Below are positions 62,304 through 64,000 of a stretch of DNA of 64,000 bases, piece by piece. The stretch is from Alphaproteobacteria bacterium (lineage in GTDB: Bacteria; Pseudomonadota; Alphaproteobacteria; Micavibrionales; Micavibrionaceae). How positions within the stretch are numbered: position 1 is the stretch's first letter; each line of letters starts with the position of its first letter. Position numbers and translations under genes: made by a program. The notes under the pieces are model-generated. The model did no database searches. It worked only from the letters and a program-made list of their open reading frames with translations, and was not told where the DNA came from. Where the stretch lies: contig JAHDXS010000001.1 in the NCBI GenBank assembly GCA_023384135.1, positions 1,029,878 through 1,093,877 of the forward strand, in the 5' to 3' direction.

Positions 62304-62639
62304 ATGAAAACCATCGAACACTGGTCCCTGACCGCCCATCCCGTAAACTTCACGCCGCTTTCCCCCGAGGATGCGGAAACCACCCCGATGTACGTTTTGG
62401 GCGTGGCCGAGGATCACGGGAAGATGAAAGATATCCGCACCTCCCCCATCGTCGCCCGCGTGGACGGGGAGGCGCAGGTCGTCACGCGCTCCGGCTCCGT
62501 CTATGGGCTGGGCGAGCCTGATGCCGATTATGAGCGGATCTACAACAACGCGCGCGAGCGCCTGCTCGAATCGCTTCCTATCCATCGGCCCGCCGCGCCC
62601 GCGCCTTCGCAGCCGGACGACCACGCGCCGGGCCTCTAA
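62304..62639 (+). CDS. Small orphan protein downstream of pdxS
   Basis: 111 residues. MKTIEHWSLTAHPVNFTPLSPEDAETTPMYVLGVAEDHGKMKDIRTSPIVARVDGEAQVVTRSGSVYGLGEPDADYERIY: a soluble alpha/beta-looking protein with a Pro/Ala tail. The segment IVARVDGEAQVVTRSGSVYGLG looks like a beta hairpin. There are 52 bases between pdxS and this gene, so co-transcription is possible. No family was recognised. Confidence 0.7.
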   Translation: MKTIEHWSLTAHPVNFTPLSPEDAETTPMYVLGVAEDHGKMKDIRTSPIVARVDGEAQVVTRSGSVYGLGEPDADYERIYNNARERLLESLPIHRPAAPAPSQPDDHAPGL

Positions 62640-62701
62640 AAAATTCCTCTGATCCAAACGGTCTTTGGGCTTATACTTCTCTGGAATATCAAGGGAGTGC
62701 T

Positions 62702-63127
62702 ATGGCCATGATCCGCCGTTCTTGGGCCCTGACGTTTTCGGGTTTACTCATCCTGACGCTCTTCCCGCTCGCGGCCAAGGCGGATTGCGTGGGCGGCGAA
62801 CCCGTGCAGGCGAAAATCGTCGTGCAGTCCTGCGAGGCCATCGACCCGCTGACCGATCCCCGCCTAAAACAGCCCGAACAGGCTCAGCAAATGAGCAAGG
62901 AGTTTATGCTCCGCTTTTTCAAGGGGGCGCTGGTCACGCTCGAAAACGGCAGCACCTATATGTATCCCACAACCCAAGCCGATGCCTGCGCCGCCTTTAC
63001 GCCGGGGGCGGAGGTGGAAAAAATCGTCTCCTCGACCTGCTGCGATACCGGAAAATGGGGCAAGTGCCTGCTGGGCGGGCGGTTCATGCACGATATCGGC
63101 GGAGCGCCCGTGAATGCGTTTCAGTGA
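62702..63127 (+). CDS. Secreted cysteine-rich orphan
   Basis: 141 residues with GGGAG before the ATG. Signal peptide to about residue 28 (LFPLAAKAD). Six cysteines are spread along the mature part (DCVGG, VQSCEAIDP, DACAAF, STCCDTGKWGKCLLGG), suggesting disulfides. No family was recognised. It overlaps the next gene by 14 bases. Confidence 0.7.
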   Translation: MAMIRRSWALTFSGLLILTLFPLAAKADCVGGEPVQAKIVVQSCEAIDPLTDPRLKQPEQAQQMSKEFMLRFFKGALVTLENGSTYMYPTTQADACAAFTPGAEVEKIVSSTCCDTGKWGKCLLGGRFMHDIGGAPVNAFQ

Positions 63128-63695
63128 ACAACTTAAATTCCTGCTGCTCTTTTGCGGATTGTGCGCTTTGTCCCCAAGCATCGTCTTGGCTCAGGAAGCG
63201 CCCAAGACAGGATATTTCCGAGATCCGAAAAGGCTTTTTCAGTACGAACCAAAATTGCCTATTGCGATCAAATACGATTGCAAAAAACAAGACTCAGGAG
63301 TATTAGCCTGCTCTTTCACTACATATCGCAAATCAACAATCATTAAAAATCGGCGCTATTGTTACACACACAAACTGTCAACCAACACCGATTTTTCCTA
63401 TTATCAGGAAAGCGCTAATATCCCCGCTCACTGGAAATATGAAAACACCCACGACAAAGAATATTGCGATTCTGTCTACCGTGAAATTTTTTACCCCATT
63501 TTTGATACCCAAACAGAGGATTTGATAACAGGCTGGCGCTACGTGACCGGAAGTACGGCGCTAAACGCAGAAGAAAAATCCCCGAGTGGAGAGCTATGCT
63601 CAAGATACGATAAAATTTTTAGGCGTGAATATATTACAAGCCCCGACGACAGCTTTTTAAAGGAAGAATGCGATGAAATAGTCGAGGCTCAATAA
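63114..63695 (+). CDS. AT-rich secreted orphan
   Basis: 193 residues. Signal peptide through LSPSIVLAQE (about 27). Mature part with Tyr/Asp/Lys-rich composition and six cysteines (YDCKKQDSGVLACSF, RYCYT, EYCDS, LCSRY, EECDE). Distinctly lower GC than most of the window. The frame overlaps the preceding gene and converges with the Dabb gene. No family was recognised. Confidence 0.65.
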   Translation: MRFSEQLKFLLLFCGLCALSPSIVLAQEAPKTGYFRDPKRLFQYEPKLPIAIKYDCKKQDSGVLACSFTTYRKSTIIKNRRYCYTHKLSTNTDFSYYQESANIPAHWKYENTHDKEYCDSVYREIFYPIFDTQTEDLITGWRYVTGSTALNAEEKSPSGELCSRYDKIFRREYITSPDDSFLKEECDEIVEAQ

Positions 63696-63698
63696 AAC

Positions 63699-63983
63699 CT
63701 AACCCCGAATATCCACCGCATAGCGCTTGTCGCGCAGGGGGCGGACGGTCTTGGTGGACATATGATAGACCGGATCGTTCTTGTAGATTTCCAGCGAGGC
63801 TTCATCAGGAAATTCGCCATAAACGACAATGTCGATATCATTGCCGATCTGATCGATCTTTTCGTTCTTGCGCACCGTGAGCGTCCAGTTGCCCTCGATC
63901 GTCTCCAGCGTCCTGAGCGCGGTGTAGATCGTGTCCACGTCCTCGGGGTTCTTCGCGGTGAAAAAAACGATATGCCGGATCAT
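63699..63983 (-). CDS. Dabb-family (stress-responsive A/B barrel) protein
   Basis: 94 residues. MIRHIVFFTAKNPEDVDTIYTALRTLETIEGNWTLTVRKNEKIDQIGNDIDIVVYGEFPDEASLEIYKNDPVYHMSTKTVRPLRDKRYAVD fits the dimeric alpha/beta barrel family (starting IRHIVFF, then an YxxxPxH-like YKNDPVYH). The function is unknown; some members are stress-induced or enzymes. The full gene ends inside the window. Confidence 0.85.
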   Translation of the reverse strand: MIRHIVFFTAKNPEDVDTIYTALRTLETIEGNWTLTVRKNEKIDQIGNDIDIVVYGEFPDEASLEIYKNDPVYHMSTKTVRPLRDKRYAVDIRG

Positions 63984-64000
63984 CGCAACATTCTCCCTAC

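Noticed and set aside
1-64000. CRISPR arrays, tRNA/rRNA genes, insertion sequences and prophage genes
   Set aside because: Looked for by eye: no regularly spaced direct repeats, no tRNA-like cloverleaf with a GTTCGA loop outside genes, no transposase or integrase sequence.

Overview
The window is chromosomal DNA from an alphaproteobacterium. The evidence is a Caulobacter-type Tad/Flp pilus locus (cpaA-F order with tadB, tadC, TadE- and TadG-like genes), a hisZ-purA pair, a split mnmD/mnmC pair and a pal-cpoB-tilS-ftsH run. Many small secreted proteins of unknown function and two kinase-fold proteins hint at a less-studied lineage (possibly Rhodospirillales or Micavibrio-like), but the genus cannot be told from this sequence. 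I found no rRNA, tRNA, CRISPR array, transposase or phage gene. Coding density is high. GC is generally high, with AT-rich islands at 6.6-7.2, 23.3-23.7, 58.0-58.8 and 63.1-63.7 kb.

Layout. 0-5 kb: the start of a membrane protein at the left edge, bcp peroxiredoxin, a cupin-like/DUF2867 fusion and an NMN-adenylyltransferase-like/SDR fusion. 5-11 kb: a membrane-anchored Pcm overlapping a DUF4166 gene, an AT-rich orphan with an ArsR repressor, a plsC / CdsA-like / CDP-alcohol transferase lipid operon resembling ynbAB, and a saccharopine-dehydrogenase-like reductase. 11-30 kb: a nearly complete Tad pilus machine, interrupted at 12.6-13.9 kb by a BigR/SqrR-type persulfide-sensor cassette (rhodanese, ArsR, AhpD-like protein). 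The upstream end of the Tad locus carries a membrane-anchored pseudokinase. 29-44 kb: housekeeping genes purA, hisZ, glmM, an N-formylglutamate amidohydrolase, ftsH, tilS, cpoB, pal, SirB1-like, BON, yraN, rsmI, an LpoA/LppC-like lipoprotein and a TetR regulator.

44.4-48.4 kb is the least explained part: an orphan, two tandem paralogs with a degenerate HExxH-like motif (EExRH), and a very small kinase with all catalytic residues. 48.4-50.4 kb is a compact operon of EF-hand protein, ECF sigma factor, anti-sigma factor and CnrX-like metal sensor. 50.5-58 kb holds an AMIN-like lipoprotein, a WecA/MraY-family transferase, a second orphan Flp pilin, mnmC/mnmD and an M3 peptidase. 58-64 kb is a patchwork of small secreted orphans, a one-base frameshifted gene, a hairpin-rich noncoding stretch, and a pdxS gene with no pdxT partner beside it.

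Functional links: the Tad genes should build an adhesive Flp pilus. The BigR cassette would sense and detoxify reactive sulfur. The ECF operon would respond to envelope metal or calcium. pal and cpoB belong to the Tol-Pal envelope system, whose tolQRAB genes are not in this window.
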